Notes: generated by a model from the letters alone, not told the origin. A stretch of 64,000 bases of DNA from an uncultured Eubacteriales bacterium (GCA_900320595.1 ONSW01000004.1:1-64000); one strand, 5' to 3'. Counted from the stretch's first letter, positions 53,458 through 62,878 are shown. Program-made: numbers and translations.

Positions 53458-55284
53458 TCAATCAAACACGATCGCGTCGGCGAGCAGACTGTACTCATCC
53501 GGCGGATAGATCGTCCCATAGGGGACGGGATCGATCGCATAGTCCTCCCGCAGCGCCGCGACGGTTTTTTCCGAATACGTCTGCACGGTGAGACTCAGGT
53601 AATACTGCCTGTCCGTATCGTTCCGGTCAAGCGGCATGCCGATAATCTCGATCGTGACGTTCGTTGCGTCGGTATACTGCTCCGGCGTTTCATAGAAAAA
53701 GTATTGCTGGCCGATCCGCTCCGCCTCCAAATCCGGCAGGAGAGCATCGAAAAAGAGTTTCTGCGCCTCGTCCGAGGAGAGAGGAAGATGCTGATATCCG
53801 GCCTCTGTCTGCCAGTTGATCGCGCCCCCTGCAATGAGCATGTCCTCATACGGGAAATCGCCGAGCGTCCGCTCCAGGATCGCCTCACGGCAGTTGAACA
53901 GCGCGCTCATCCGCCGAAAGTCCGAATCCGGATCAAGCATCGCGTCGCGCGTGACGGCCAGACGGTAGTTGCGCAGCAGTGTCGAGCCGTCGCGCAGGTG
54001 GTAGGTGATCTCGTAATACTGCCCCTCGCCCGCGCTCTCGTGCGCGGCCTTGTGGGTAATAATATCCCGCTGCAGCTCACAGACGGCCTCAATATTCTCC
54101 GGCTCGTCAAGCGTGAGAAAGCGCAGCGACACACTCTCGACCTCTGCCGGGTCGGGCACGCGGCGCTCATAACCGAAGAAATCGTTTTCCCATGCGACAA
54201 AGAAGAGGAGGATCGCGGCGCACAAAACGGCGAGCTTTTTCCAGCTGCGGAAGAACACGCGCGTCGTCTTGCACATCAGCATCTCCGCGCCGTACCATCC
54301 GATAAAGGCGCTGATGCACGCGAGCACGGCCAGAAACACCGCCGCACCGGGGCCGAAAAGGCTGCGGTTAAAGCGCCAGTCGAACACAGCGGCGGGCAGA
54401 ACGATCGCACAGCCGACCGCCATGCAGAAACGAAACAGAGGCTTGAGCGTATCAAAGGCCACGGCGTCGCCCGCGCGCTCAAGCGCCCTGCGGCGGAAGA
54501 GCAGCAGCGCCAGCATCGCCAGGACAAGCCCGCATCCGGCATAGATCGCCATCAGCCCCACGTCGTTCAGCCTGTAGGCGTCCGGAATGGCGAGGCCTGC
54601 TTCATCGAACACCGAGGAGACGGAGAGCCCTTCCACGACACGACAAAGCGGCGAGAGTACGCCTAAGCTTTCCCGGCGGACCGCCATTCCATAGACGAAA
54701 TAGGCCATCAGATGCCGCAGACAATACTCCGCCGCCACAGCCGCGCAGCCGATCAGAAGCCACGCGAGCGGCAGGAGCAGCAGATTGCCCGTCAGCATCG
54801 CACAGAAGACCGCAAAGCCCAAAAACGCGATGACGCCAAAGGCCGTGACCGCCGCCCAGATCAGGATCGGCCCGGCCTCGGCCATGCCGGAGGGAACGGC
54901 TACGGCGAGCGTGAGCAGCGCCGTCACCGCTACGGCGGCGAGACACATCCCCAGCACAGTGAGATACGAGCTTAGAAACAGCGACGGCCGCGAGAGGGGC
55001 AGCGAGCCCATCGCCGCGCTGCCGCGCATGCTGTACATCCAGGCGAAGGCCGCCATGACGCACAAAAGCGTGAACACAGCCGAGAGCAGCACGCAGGGGC
55101 GTACCGCGCTCAGCACGGCGTAGTTGAAAAACCGGTCGGGACTGTACGGATTGCGGCTGCTGCTCATCACCGAGACGGGCAGGAGCAGCATCAGCCCCAG
55201 AAAGTAGACCGCCCACAGCAGCCAGTAGCGGCGCAGCAGGTCGCGCGCGATGCCGCGGTTAAAGGACCATGTCCGAGAGCGCAT
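53458..55284 (-). CDS. ABC transporter permease with extracytoplasmic C-terminal domain
   Basis: The membrane partner of the ABC ATPase next to it. About ten to eleven helices fill residues 15-370 (start MRSRTWSFNRGIARDLLRRYW), then a soluble C-terminal domain of about 230 residues (from roughly 380) with no recognised fold. ATG at 55284 has GGGAGG upstream and overlaps the ATPase gene by 26 nt. It resembles YtrC/D-like or ABC-2 permeases in layout. The export or sensing substrate is unknown. Confidence 0.82.
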   Translation of the reverse strand: MRSRTWSFNRGIARDLLRRYWLLWAVYFLGLMLLLPVSVMSSSRNPYSPDRFFNYAVLSAVRPCVLLSAVFTLLCVMAAFAWMYSMRGSAAMGSLPLSRPSLFLSSYLTVLGMCLAAVAVTALLTLAVAVPSGMAEAGPILIWAAVTAFGVIAFLGFAVFCAMLTGNLLLLPLAWLLIGCAAVAAEYCLRHLMAYFVYGMAVRRESLGVLSPLCRVVEGLSVSSVFDEAGLAIPDAYRLNDVGLMAIYAGCGLVLAMLALLLFRRRALERAGDAVAFDTLKPLFRFCMAVGCAIVLPAAVFDWRFNRSLFGPGAAVFLAVLACISAFIGWYGAEMLMCKTTRVFFRSWKKLAVLCAAILLFFVAWENDFFGYERRVPDPAEVESVSLRFLTLDEPENIEAVCELQRDIITHKAAHESAGEGQYYEITYHLRDGSTLLRNYRLAVTRDAMLDPDSDFRRMSALFNCREAILERTLGDFPYEDMLIAGGAINWQTEAGYQHLPLSSDEAQKLFFDALLPDLEAERIGQQYFFYETPEQYTDATNVTIEIIGMPLDRNDTDRQYYLSLTVQTYSEKTVAALREDYAIDPVPYGTIYPPDEYSLLADAIVFD

Positions 55285-56164
55285 GCCCGGCACCTCCCAA
55301 CTCATAGATAAAGATCTCCTCGAGCGACAGCGGCAGCACATCCAGAAAGAGCGGCTGTGTCGCGGCGAGCTTTTGCTGAAGCTCATCACTCTTCCCGCGC
55401 AGGATCAGTGTGCGCAGGCGGCCCATGGCGCTCTCATGCAGGATCTCAAGCCCCTCCGGGACGTCTCCGCCGTCGGCATAGGCCAGCTGGATCTTGACGA
55501 TGTTGTCCTGCAGCTCGGTCAGCGTGCGCTCGAGCAGCATCTTCCCATTGTTCATGATGCCCACATGGTCGCAGACATCCTCCAGCTCGCGCAGGTTGTG
55601 CGACGAGACGAGCACCGTCGTGCCGCGCTCGGCCACGTCGGCGAGGATCAGCCCCCACACCGCGCGGCGCATCACGGGATCAAGCCCGTCGACCGGCTCG
55701 TCTAAGATCAGCACCTCCGGGCACTGGCTCAGCGCCAGCCAGAAGGCGGCCTGCTTCTGCATCCCGCGGCTGAGACGGCGCATCGGGCGCGTGTCGTCCA
55801 GCCGGAAGGCGCCGCGCAGCGTCTCATAACGCTCGAAGGAAAAGCGGGGACAGAGCGAGGCGTAAAAGCGCGCCATGTCGGAGATGCTGTCCGAGGCGTG
55901 GAAGAAGACCTCGTCCGGGATAAAGGCTATCCGCGCCTTGACAGCCGGGTTTTCAAACACCGCCTCTCCGCAGACGGACACTTCGCCCTTCTCCGGGCGG
56001 TAGACGCCTGCGAGATGGCGGATCACCGTGGTCTTACCCGCGCCGTTGGGGCCGACCAGTCCGTAGACCGCGCCGCGCGGAACGGCAAGATCGAGCGAAC
56101 GCAGCGCCGCAAAATCGCCGAAGTGTTTTTCCAGCGCGCGGCATTGTATCATCAATTCACGCAT
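55259..56164 (-). CDS. YtrB-like ABC transporter ATPase
   Basis: ATP-binding subunit with Walker A GPNGAGKTT (about 38-46), signature LSRGMQKQAAFWLAL (a variant of LSGGQ), Walker B LILDEPVDGLDP and the H-loop SSHNLRELE. At 301 aa it has normal length. It overlaps the GntR gene by 13 nt and the permease by 26 nt, so the three are made together. Bacillus YtrB-type systems respond to cell-wall antibiotics. Confidence 0.93.
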   Translation of the reverse strand: MRELMIQCRALEKHFGDFAALRSLDLAVPRGAVYGLVGPNGAGKTTVIRHLAGVYRPEKGEVSVCGEAVFENPAVKARIAFIPDEVFFHASDSISDMARFYASLCPRFSFERYETLRGAFRLDDTRPMRRLSRGMQKQAAFWLALSQCPEVLILDEPVDGLDPVMRRAVWGLILADVAERGTTVLVSSHNLRELEDVCDHVGIMNNGKMLLERTLTELQDNIVKIQLAYADGGDVPEGLEILHESAMGRLRTLILRGKSDELQQKLAATQPLFLDVLPLSLEEIFIYELGGAGHALSDMVL

Positions 56165-56523
56165 GTCTCTTTGCCTCCCTGTATCGATCGGATCATGTCT
56201 TCCTCGCTCACGCCGGCGGCACGCAGCTCGTCTGCCAGAGCGGCAAAGCGCGCAAGCAGCTCCTGCCGGTGCGCCTTTCGCGCCGCGTCGCTGAGACTGG
56301 CAAAGCTCCCCTTGCCGGGGACGGAGCAGAGATAGCCGCCGGATTCCAGCTCGCGATAAGCGCGCTGGATCGTGTTGGGGTTGATGGCCAGTGTCCCGGC
56401 CAGCTCCCGCACCGAGGGCAGCTTTTCCCCTGGCGCAAGAACGCCCGTGACGATCAGATTGCGCAGTGCGTCATAGACCTGTTCATAGATCGGCCGCGGA
56501 TCGCGGAAATCGATATGGATCAA
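56152..56523 (-). CDS. GntR-family (YtrA subfamily) repressor
   Basis: A short regulator of the ABC genes. A winged helix domain (residues about 8-75: PIYEQVYDALRNLIVTGVL, LPSVRELAGTLAINPNTIQRAYRELE) is followed by a helical YtrA-type tail to residue 123. The start is TTG at 56523 (then IHIDFRDPR), with GGAGGG about 9 nt upstream; the ATG further up is within the promoter region. It is the first gene of the operon and lies right below a 21-bp operator, so it very likely represses itself. Confidence 0.9.
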   Translation of the reverse strand: MIHIDFRDPRPIYEQVYDALRNLIVTGVLAPGEKLPSVRELAGTLAINPNTIQRAYRELESGGYLCSVPGKGSFASLSDAARKAHRQELLARFAALADELRAAGVSEEDMIRSIQGGKETCVN

Positions 56524-56544
56524 ATCGCAGCCCTCCGTTTCAAC

Positions 56545-56565
56545 TGTATTAATTCGATTAATACA
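56545..56565 (-). promoter_or_regulatory. YtrA-type operator
   Basis: TGTATTAAT, a 3-bp centre and ATTAATACA form a perfect 9-bp inverted repeat directly downstream of the -10, covering the predicted transcription start. Confidence 0.85.
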
Positions 56566-56594
56566 ATTATAGCGTACTCGATCTCTTTTGTCAA
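56566..56594 (-). promoter_or_regulatory. SigA promoter of the GntR-ABC operon
   Basis: On the minus strand TTGACA (56594-56589), 17-bp spacer, TATAAT (56571-56566). Confidence 0.9.
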
Positions 56595-56598
56595 GAAC

Positions 56599-56626
56599 CA
56601 AAAAAGAAAGCGCCACCCGGCGCTTC
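56599..56626 (-). terminator. Intrinsic terminator of the pgi-brkB transcript
   Basis: 8-bp GC-rich stem (GAAGCGCC with its complement), 4-nt loop, six Ts on the minus strand. Confidence 0.85.
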
Positions 56627-56643
56627 CTTTTCCTGTTTTGTTT

Positions 56644-57519
56644 TCAGTCTTGCGCTTCTTCCTCCTCCGGCGGGGGAGGGACAGCTTTCTTCGCGGCGCT
56701 TCGCTGCTCGACGACGGCGTTGATGCACCCGCCGATCAGCAGAAACTGGAAGCAGTAGTACATCCACATCATCGCGACCATGATCGTGCCGATATAGCCG
56801 TAGGCGCCGAACTTGTTCGACACCGCGATGTACAGCGAAAACACCCACGAGAACACGGCCCAGGCCACGGCGCAGAACAGCGCGCCCGGCCACTGGCAGA
56901 CGGTGCGGTGCGCCCCGGCGGGCACCCAGCGGTACAGCAGCAGGAACGAGAGCGTTAAAATCGCGAGCACGAGCAGATAGCGCATGTATTTCGTCAGCGA
57001 AAAGAGCCGGTCGAAAAAGCCTCCCTGCGGCAGCTTTTCGCGCAGATAGGTCGAGATCACGCCGCCGTAGACCATAACGCCGAGGCTGATAATGATGATG
57101 ATCACGAGGATCAGCATATAGACGACAGCACGGGCGAAGAATACGACGACGTTGTCGCGCCGCCCGACCTCGTAAACGGCGTCGAGCCCTTTCATGATCG
57201 CGCGCATCGCGCTCGAGGCGGAAAAGAGCGTCAGCAGGATGGAGACGGTGATCACGCCGCCGCCGCTGCGGTAGATGCTGCCGACGATGGGGGAGATAAC
57301 GTTATAGACAGACTCCGGTACTGCGGAGGCGAAGACATTCAGAACATCGGCCTGGTCAAAGGGAAGATAGCGGATCAGGCTGACGAGCAGCATCAGAATC
57401 GGCACGAGCGACATGAACAAAAAGTAATCGGAGGCCGCCGCGTAAACGGCGACCTTTTTCTTTCCGATCATGTCGAACACCGAGGCTACCGCCCCGGCGG
57501 TCTTTTTGATGTTGGCCAT
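56644..57519 (-). CDS. YihY/BrkB-family membrane protein
   Basis: Six hydrophobic helices in 291 aa, with the family blocks KKKVAVYAAASDYFLFMSLVPILMLL (about 20-45) and FGAYGYIGTIMVAMMWMYYC (about 235), and an acidic, proline-rich tail. ATG at 57519 is 10 bp after the pgi stop; no clear Shine-Dalgarno, so translation may depend on pgi. The family was once thought to be RNase BN; it is now of unknown function. Confidence 0.9.
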   Translation of the reverse strand: MANIKKTAGAVASVFDMIGKKKVAVYAAASDYFLFMSLVPILMLLVSLIRYLPFDQADVLNVFASAVPESVYNVISPIVGSIYRSGGGVITVSILLTLFSASSAMRAIMKGLDAVYEVGRRDNVVVFFARAVVYMLILVIIIIISLGVMVYGGVISTYLREKLPQGGFFDRLFSLTKYMRYLLVLAILTLSFLLLYRWVPAGAHRTVCQWPGALFCAVAWAVFSWVFSLYIAVSNKFGAYGYIGTIMVAMMWMYYCFQFLLIGGCINAVVEQRSAAKKAVPPPPEEEEAQD

Positions 57520-57529
57520 TCCGCGGCGA

Positions 57530-58807
57530 TCAGACAGCGCCCGGCTTGCCGAGCATGCGGAACATGTTCTTCTTATAGGCCTCGACGCCCGGCTGGTTGA
57601 AGGGGTTGACGCCGGACATATAGCCGGAGATCGCGCAGGCCACCTCGAAGAAGCAGACGATCGCGGCAAAGCCCTCCTCGTCGCGCGCGGGAGCCTCGAT
57701 CACGATGTTCGGCACGCCGCCGGCGATGTGCGCTTCCTTTACGGCGTCGGCCGCGATGCGGCAGACCTCGTTCAGGTCGCGGCCGGCGATGTAGTTCAGC
57801 CCATCGCCGTTCTGCTCGTCGAAGGGAACCTCATAGCTGCCGCGAGCCTTTTCAAAGCGGACCACGCTCTCCATCAGCATGCGCGGGCCCTCCTGGATGA
57901 ACTGGCCCATCGAATGGAGGTCGGCGGTGTACTCGACGCTGGCGGGGAAGATGCCCTTTGCGTCCTTGCCCTCGCTCTCGCCGTAAAGCTGCTTCCACCA
58001 CTCGGCCATGAAACGGAAGCTCGGTTCATAGCAGCCGAGGATCTCGACACCGTAGCCCTTGTTGTACAGATTCTGACGCGCGGCGGCATACTGCCAGGCG
58101 GGATTGTCGCAGCCCTCGACGGCAAGCGCGTCCATCTCGCGGATGGCGGCGTCGATGACCTTGCGCACGTCGATGCCCGCGACGGCCATCGGCAGCAGAC
58201 CCACGGCGGAGAGAACGGAGAAACGGCCGCCCACGTCGTCGGGGACGACAAAGCTCTCCCAGCCCTTCGCGTCGGCGAGCGATTTCAGCGCGCCGCGCTT
58301 CGCGTCGGTCGTGGCGAAAATATGCTCGTCGGCCTTGTCGCCGTATTTCTTTTCCAACAGCTCGCGGAAGATGCGGAAGGAGACAGCGGGCTCGAGCGTG
58401 GTGCCGGACTTGGAGATGACGTTGACGTCATAATCGTCGTCGCCGAGCTGGGCGAGAACGTCGCGCAGATAGTCCGCGCTCAGACCGTTGCCGACAAAGA
58501 ACACGCGCGGATCGCCCGGGGCGGGGATGGGGCGCAGCAGCTCGATCGCGCCGCGCGCGCCGAGGTACGACCCGCCGATGCCGATGACGACGAGCGCCTT
58601 GGAGCGGCTGCGGATCTTATCTGCCGCGGCGAGGATGCGGTCAAGCTCGGTATCGCGGATCTTGCGGGGCAGATCGACCCAGCCGATAAAATCGTTGCCG
58701 AGACCGGAGCCCTCCTTGAGCGTCTTGTGCGCGAGAGCGGCAAGCGCGTAATCGGGGCCGGCGGCGGTGAAAAAGGCGGAAGCGCCGGAAAGATCGACTT
58801 TGACCAT
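57530..58807 (-). CDS. pgi: Glucose-6-phosphate isomerase
   Basis: Interconverts glucose-6-phosphate and fructose-6-phosphate. Motifs: GIGGSYLGARGAIELL (about 77-92), VISKSGTTLEPAVSFR (about 128) and the catalytic-region SMGQFIQEGPR. At 425 aa it is the short Gram-positive/Clostridial form. AGGAGG precedes the ATG. It is first in a two-gene transcript with the BrkB gene. Confidence 0.97.
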   Translation of the reverse strand: MVKVDLSGASAFFTAAGPDYALAALAHKTLKEGSGLGNDFIGWVDLPRKIRDTELDRILAAADKIRSRSKALVVIGIGGSYLGARGAIELLRPIPAPGDPRVFFVGNGLSADYLRDVLAQLGDDDYDVNVISKSGTTLEPAVSFRIFRELLEKKYGDKADEHIFATTDAKRGALKSLADAKGWESFVVPDDVGGRFSVLSAVGLLPMAVAGIDVRKVIDAAIREMDALAVEGCDNPAWQYAAARQNLYNKGYGVEILGCYEPSFRFMAEWWKQLYGESEGKDAKGIFPASVEYTADLHSMGQFIQEGPRMLMESVVRFEKARGSYEVPFDEQNGDGLNYIAGRDLNEVCRIAADAVKEAHIAGGVPNIVIEAPARDEEGFAAIVCFFEVACAISGYMSGVNPFNQPGVEAYKKNMFRMLGKPGAV

Positions 58808-58859
58808 GGAAAAAGCCTCCTGTTACATTCATTTGTATGGAAAATGCCATAACAAAAAT

Positions 58860-58887
58860 ATTATACATCAATCTCAGGCGAATGCAA
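58860..58887 (-). promoter_or_regulatory. SigA promoter of pgi
   Basis: On the minus strand TTGCAT (58887-58882), 16-bp spacer ending TG, TATAAT (58865-58860). Confidence 0.7.
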
Positions 58888-58910
58888 GAAGAGCTTTTCC
58901 CCTTCGCACC

Positions 58911-60053
58911 TCACAGCCCGAAGAGGCTGCCGGCCAGCTTGAGGAAGATGCCGCCGATCCCGATGCGGCCGACGTCCCGCGCGGCCGAGAGCGGGAGCCG
59001 GGAAAGCTCCTCGTCCCCGCGCGTGACCACAAGCGTTCCCGCCGCATCACCCGCGTGTACCGGCGCGGGGAGCTCTTCGGGCAGAACATAGGAAAAGCGG
59101 CAGCTCTCCCCGCCCTTGGGGGAGAGAATATAGCGATCCTCCCCGCCATAGCGCAGCGCCGCGCTCTCCTCCCGGCCGTAGACGACGGGAACGGCGGGCA
59201 GCTCGCTCTCCTCCGGCAGAGGCGTGAGCGTGAAGTTGGCAAAGGCATAGTTCAAAAGCGCCTTGGCGTCGGCGTTGCGCGATTCGATCGTGTCGCCGTG
59301 CATGATAACGGCGATGAATTCGACGCCGTCGCGCTCCGCCGTCGCGGCGAGACAGTACATCGCCTTGGACGTAAAGCCGGTCTTGAGCCCTGTGCAGCCG
59401 GGATACCAGTAGACCAGTTTGTTGGTGTTGCTCAACGAAAAGTTCCCGCCGCGGATCGTGTCCATCCAGATCGTGGAATAGCGCTTGATGAGCTCGTGGC
59501 GGACGAGCTCGCGCGACATGACCGCGACGTCCCGCGCGGTGGTGTAGTGGTCGTCATCGTCAAAAAGCCCCGTGCAGTTGGTGAAGTGCGTCCCGTCCAT
59601 GCCGAGAGCGGCGGCGCGGCGGTTCATCCGCTCGACAAACACCTCCTCGGTGCCGCACAGATGCTCCGCCATCGCCACGGCGCAGTCGTTGGCCGAGACC
59701 ACGGCGATGCACTTGAGCATTTCGTCGACGCTCATCTGCTCGCCCTCCTCGAGATAGACGCAGCTCCCGCCAAAGGAGGCCGCGCGGGCGCTGGCCGTGA
59801 CGACGTCGTCAAGCGCAAGTTTGCCGTTTTCGATGTCCTCGACGATCAGCAGCAGCGTCATCACCTTTGTGACGCTCGCGGGCACGGTCCGCTCGTCCGC
59901 GCCCTTTTCATACAGGATCTCGCCCGTTTCCTTTTCCATCAGCACGGCATAGGGCGCGGCGATCTTCAAATCGTTGTCGCGCAGCGGCTCGGCCGCCATC
60001 TTCGGCAGGGGCAGCAGAAGCAGCGCCGCCAAAACGGACAGCATGCGTTTCAT
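58911..60053 (-). CDS. D-alanyl-D-alanine carboxypeptidase (S11, DacF-like)
   Basis: A secreted low-molecular-weight PBP that trims the last D-Ala from peptidoglycan stem peptides. A signal peptide (MKRMLSVLAALLLLPLPKMA) is followed by the S11 domain with S60-V-T-K63, SAN in VVSANDCAVAMAEHL and KTG in GLKTGFTSKAMYCL, then a PBP5-type C-terminal beta domain and a short hydrophobic tail. At 380 aa it resembles sporulation-linked DacF/DacB. GAGGTGAT precedes the ATG at 60053. No clear sporulation promoter was found. Confidence 0.92.
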   Translation of the reverse strand: MKRMLSVLAALLLLPLPKMAAEPLRDNDLKIAAPYAVLMEKETGEILYEKGADERTVPASVTKVMTLLLIVEDIENGKLALDDVVTASARAASFGGSCVYLEEGEQMSVDEMLKCIAVVSANDCAVAMAEHLCGTEEVFVERMNRRAAALGMDGTHFTNCTGLFDDDDHYTTARDVAVMSRELVRHELIKRYSTIWMDTIRGGNFSLSNTNKLVYWYPGCTGLKTGFTSKAMYCLAATAERDGVEFIAVIMHGDTIESRNADAKALLNYAFANFTLTPLPEESELPAVPVVYGREESAALRYGGEDRYILSPKGGESCRFSYVLPEELPAPVHAGDAAGTLVVTRGDEELSRLPLSAARDVGRIGIGGIFLKLAGSLFGL

Positions 60054-60362
60054 ACTCTCATCACCTCGTTTATGGATATGCCCGGCGGAGGAGGAGCATG
60101 CGAGGTTGACAGAATTATGCATAATTCGACAAAAGACGGGCGGGATTATTCAGCCGGGGAGAAAATGAACAGTCTGTAAACAGCTGACTTTTCAACATTT
60201 TCAACAGACTTTCCCACAAGGACAAAAATGAATATGAATCGTCTTTCTGCGCGAAACAGTTTACGTAACAGAGGGAAGATAACCGAAAAGAATTCACAAT
60301 TTTCTGTTGACGCGGTCCGCTCGGCGATAGTAAAATGAATCCGTATGAAAAGGGGGATCCGC
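60054..60362. other. 309-bp divergent intergenic region
   Basis: AT-rich. It holds a 16-bp palindrome (GAATTATGCATAATTC, 60112-60127), which may be an operator for the carboxypeptidase gene, and an AGTCTGT/ACAGACT pair near 60170-60210. On the right a promoter for the AI-2E-type gene lies at 60307-60336. No gene was seen. Confidence 0.5.
60307..60336 (+). promoter_or_regulatory. SigA promoter of the AI-2E-family gene
   Basis: TTGACG at 60307-60312, 18-bp spacer, TAAAAT at 60331-60336. Confidence 0.65.
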
Positions 60363-61658
60363 ATGAGAAGAATTTTCAACTGGGATAAAAAGTATCTCTA
60401 CTGGGGCGTCACGGCTTTTTGCGTGATCGCCTGCTCGATCCTCTTCTATATGGCCCTGGCCTATCTGCCGATGATCGGCAGGGCGCTCGGCAGTCTCGGC
60501 AGGATTCTCAGCCCCTTTATCTGGGGCCTTGTGATCACGTATCTGCTCTCCCCGCTGTATAAAACGCTGTATAATAACGTTTTCCTGCCGATGACGGAAC
60601 GGCTGTCAGGCAAAAAGAAAAAGGCCTCGCCGCGCGCGGCGAAGGCACTTTCCGTGCTGCTGTCGATCATCGTGTTTCTCGCGTTGATCACGGCCCTGGT
60701 CTATCTCATCATCCCGCAGCTGTATGCGAGCGTCGAGACGATCGTCAACAATTCCTCGACCTATGTCGCCAAAATCAGCGAATGGTCGCAGGGCATGCTG
60801 ACGAACTATCCCGAGGTACAGAACTTCGTGACCGAAAAGTTTGAGGAGATCAACACCAATCTCTTCGCCTGGGTCCGCGATACGATCCTGCCTCGCTTCG
60901 GCAGCTTTGTCACGAATGTGACGGCAGGCGTATATTATTTCGTCCGCGCGGTCTACAACGTCGTGATCGGCATCATCGTCTCAGTCTATCTTTTAAGCAA
61001 CCGCGAATCCGCAACGGCGCGGGCGAGACGGCTTTGCTACTGCGTGTTCGGCCTCGAGCGGGCGGAGAAGATCCGCGATGCGATCCGCTTTACCGACAAG
61101 ACCTTCATGGGCTTTATCAACGGCAAGCTGCTCGACTCGGCGATCATCGGATTGATCTGCTATATCGTCTGCGCGATCTTGAAGATGCCCTATGCGCTGC
61201 TGGTCAGCGTGATCATCGGCGTGACGAACATCATCCCGTTCTTCGGACCGCTGATCGGTGCGATCCCCAGCGCCTTCATCATCCTGCTGGTCGACCCGCT
61301 CAAGTGTCTGATCTTCGTGATCTTCATCGTGATCCTCCAGCAGATCGACGGCAACATCATCGGCCCGAAGATCCTCGGCAGCTCGATCGGCATCAACGGC
61401 TTCTGGGTCATGTTCTCGATCATCCTCGGCGCGGGGCTGTTCGGCTTCTGGGGAATGGTGCTCGGCGTGCCGGTGTTCGTCGTGATCTACACGGGCATCA
61501 CCGACCTTGTCGAGAAAAAGCTGAAAAAACGCGATCTGCCCGTCGATTCGCACGACTATGCGGAGCTTGACCACATCGATCCGATCACCCGCACACCCGT
61601 CAAAAAGACGGACGAGGAGTCGGACGACGACCCCGCGCAAGAGAGCGGGAGGGCGTAA
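60363..61658 (+). CDS. AI-2E family transporter
   Basis: A PerM/YtvI-like membrane protein of 431 aa with about eight helices: two at the N-terminus, a hydrophilic loop (about 85-110 and 130-200), then the conserved C-terminal half with ITNIIPFFGPLIGAIPS-type motif (GVTNIIPFFGPLIGAIPSAF, about 285) and QQIDGNIIGPKILGSSIGI (about 325). ATG at 60363 has AGGGGG 7 nt upstream; ATG at 60345 is less likely. The tail is charged. The substrate is unknown; YtvI relatives are linked with sporulation in Bacillus. Confidence 0.9.
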   Translation: MRRIFNWDKKYLYWGVTAFCVIACSILFYMALAYLPMIGRALGSLGRILSPFIWGLVITYLLSPLYKTLYNNVFLPMTERLSGKKKKASPRAAKALSVLLSIIVFLALITALVYLIIPQLYASVETIVNNSSTYVAKISEWSQGMLTNYPEVQNFVTEKFEEINTNLFAWVRDTILPRFGSFVTNVTAGVYYFVRAVYNVVIGIIVSVYLLSNRESATARARRLCYCVFGLERAEKIRDAIRFTDKTFMGFINGKLLDSAIIGLICYIVCAILKMPYALLVSVIIGVTNIIPFFGPLIGAIPSAFIILLVDPLKCLIFVIFIVILQQIDGNIIGPKILGSSIGINGFWVMFSIILGAGLFGFWGMVLGVPVFVVIYTGITDLVEKKLKKRDLPVDSHDYAELDHIDPITRTPVKKTDEESDDDPAQESGRA

Positions 61659-61672
61659 ATCAAACGAAAAAA

Positions 61673-61700
61673 TCACGGCGGTGGAACTCCACCGCCGTGA
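61673..61700. terminator. Bidirectional terminator
   Basis: 12-bp perfect stem (TCACGGCGGTGG with its complement), six Ts on the minus strand, between convergent genes. Confidence 0.85.
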
Positions 61701-61716
61701 ATCATGCAAGGGCTTT

Positions 61717-62847
61717 TTATCTGTGGGCAAGAGTGTCTCGGGCGTCCTTGAGCGCAAGACAGAGCGCGTCGATGTCCTCCTGCGTCGTAAAGCGCGAAAG
61801 GCCGATCCTGAGCGCCCCGTCGATGACGGGAGCGGAGAGCCCGACCGCCTCGAGCACGTGGCTTCGCGCACCCTTTTTGCAGGCGGAGCTTTTTGAGACA
61901 TAGATCCCGCGCGCTTCCAGGAAATTCATCAGCACCTCGCTGCGCCAGCCGGGGAGCGAAATGCTCAAAATGTGCGGCGCGGCCGAGTCGATGTGCAAAA
62001 GCTCGGGGATCTCGATGTGCAGCCGCTCGATCATCTGCGCCTTAAAGGCCGCCATACGGGCGCTGTTTTCCGCGAGCGAGCGCTTTGCGATCTCCGCCGC
62101 GGCGCCGAAGGCCGCGATCTGTCCGCTCGCCTCCGTCCCGGCGCGGCGGCCGTTTTCCTGCCCGCCGCCGACCAGAAAGGGCTGCAGCCGCAGTCCGCTG
62201 CGGACATACAGCGCGCCGACGCCCTTGGGCGCGTGGATCTTGTGGCCGCTGATGCTGATGAGATCGGCGCCGAGCGTTTTGGCCGAGAAGGGGACTTTCA
62301 GAAAGGCCTGCACCGCGTCGGTATGCAGCAGCGCCTTTGATCCAGCTGCCTTGAGCATCCGGGCAACAGCCGCAATATCGGTCACGCCGCCGGTCTCGTT
62401 GTTGACCATCATCAGCGAGACGAGCGCCGTATCCTCCCGCAGCGCGGCCTTAACGTCCTCTGTGCGGATCGAGCCGTCCGGCGCGGGCATGAGCCGCGTG
62501 ACCTCCCAGCCGCGCTGCTCTAAAAGATCGAGTGAGCGGCGCACCGCGTCGTGCTCGACGGCGGAAGAGATCACATGCCGCCCGATGCGGCGGTTTGCCT
62601 CCGCGCCGGCGAGGATGGCCCAGTTGTCGCTCTCAGAGCCGCAGGAGGTAAAAACAAGCTCGCCCGGCGTACAGCCGAGCGCGTCCGCGACCTGTGCGCG
62701 CGCCGCGGCAAGCAGCTTTGCCGCCTCGCGCCCCTTCGTATGGGTCGAGCTGGGGTTGCCGTAGCATTCCGTCATCGCGCGCACGGCCGCCTCGGCCGCC
62801 TCGGGGCAGACCGCGGTCGTGGCCGCATTATCCAGATAATGTTCCAT
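61717..62847 (-). CDS. Cysteine desulfurase (NifS/IscS family)
   Basis: A PLP enzyme that takes sulfur from cysteine for Fe-S clusters or tRNA thiolation. Motifs: YLDNAATTAVCPEA, GNPSSTHTKGREA, the PLP lysine in SISGHKIHAPKGVG (K203) and the sulfur-carrying cysteine in SKSSACKKG (about 324). At 376 aa it is a NifS-like class I enzyme with a longer active-site loop. ATG at 62847 is the start. It is divergent from mtaB with only 31 bp between starts; both serve tRNA sulfur modification (inference). Confidence 0.93.
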   Translation of the reverse strand: MEHYLDNAATTAVCPEAAEAAVRAMTECYGNPSSTHTKGREAAKLLAAARAQVADALGCTPGELVFTSCGSESDNWAILAGAEANRRIGRHVISSAVEHDAVRRSLDLLEQRGWEVTRLMPAPDGSIRTEDVKAALREDTALVSLMMVNNETGGVTDIAAVARMLKAAGSKALLHTDAVQAFLKVPFSAKTLGADLISISGHKIHAPKGVGALYVRSGLRLQPFLVGGGQENGRRAGTEASGQIAAFGAAAEIAKRSLAENSARMAAFKAQMIERLHIEIPELLHIDSAAPHILSISLPGWRSEVLMNFLEARGIYVSKSSACKKGARSHVLEAVGLSAPVIDGALRIGLSRFTTQEDIDALCLALKDARDTLAHR

Positions 62848-62878
62848 TCGATAACCGTTCCTTATGGAGAGATTTGTC

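Noticed and set aside
60112..60127. Sigma-G or sigma-F promoter for the carboxypeptidase in the GAATTATGCATAATTC region
   Set aside because: CATAAT is present, but no matching -35 at the right distance was found; kept only as a palindrome.
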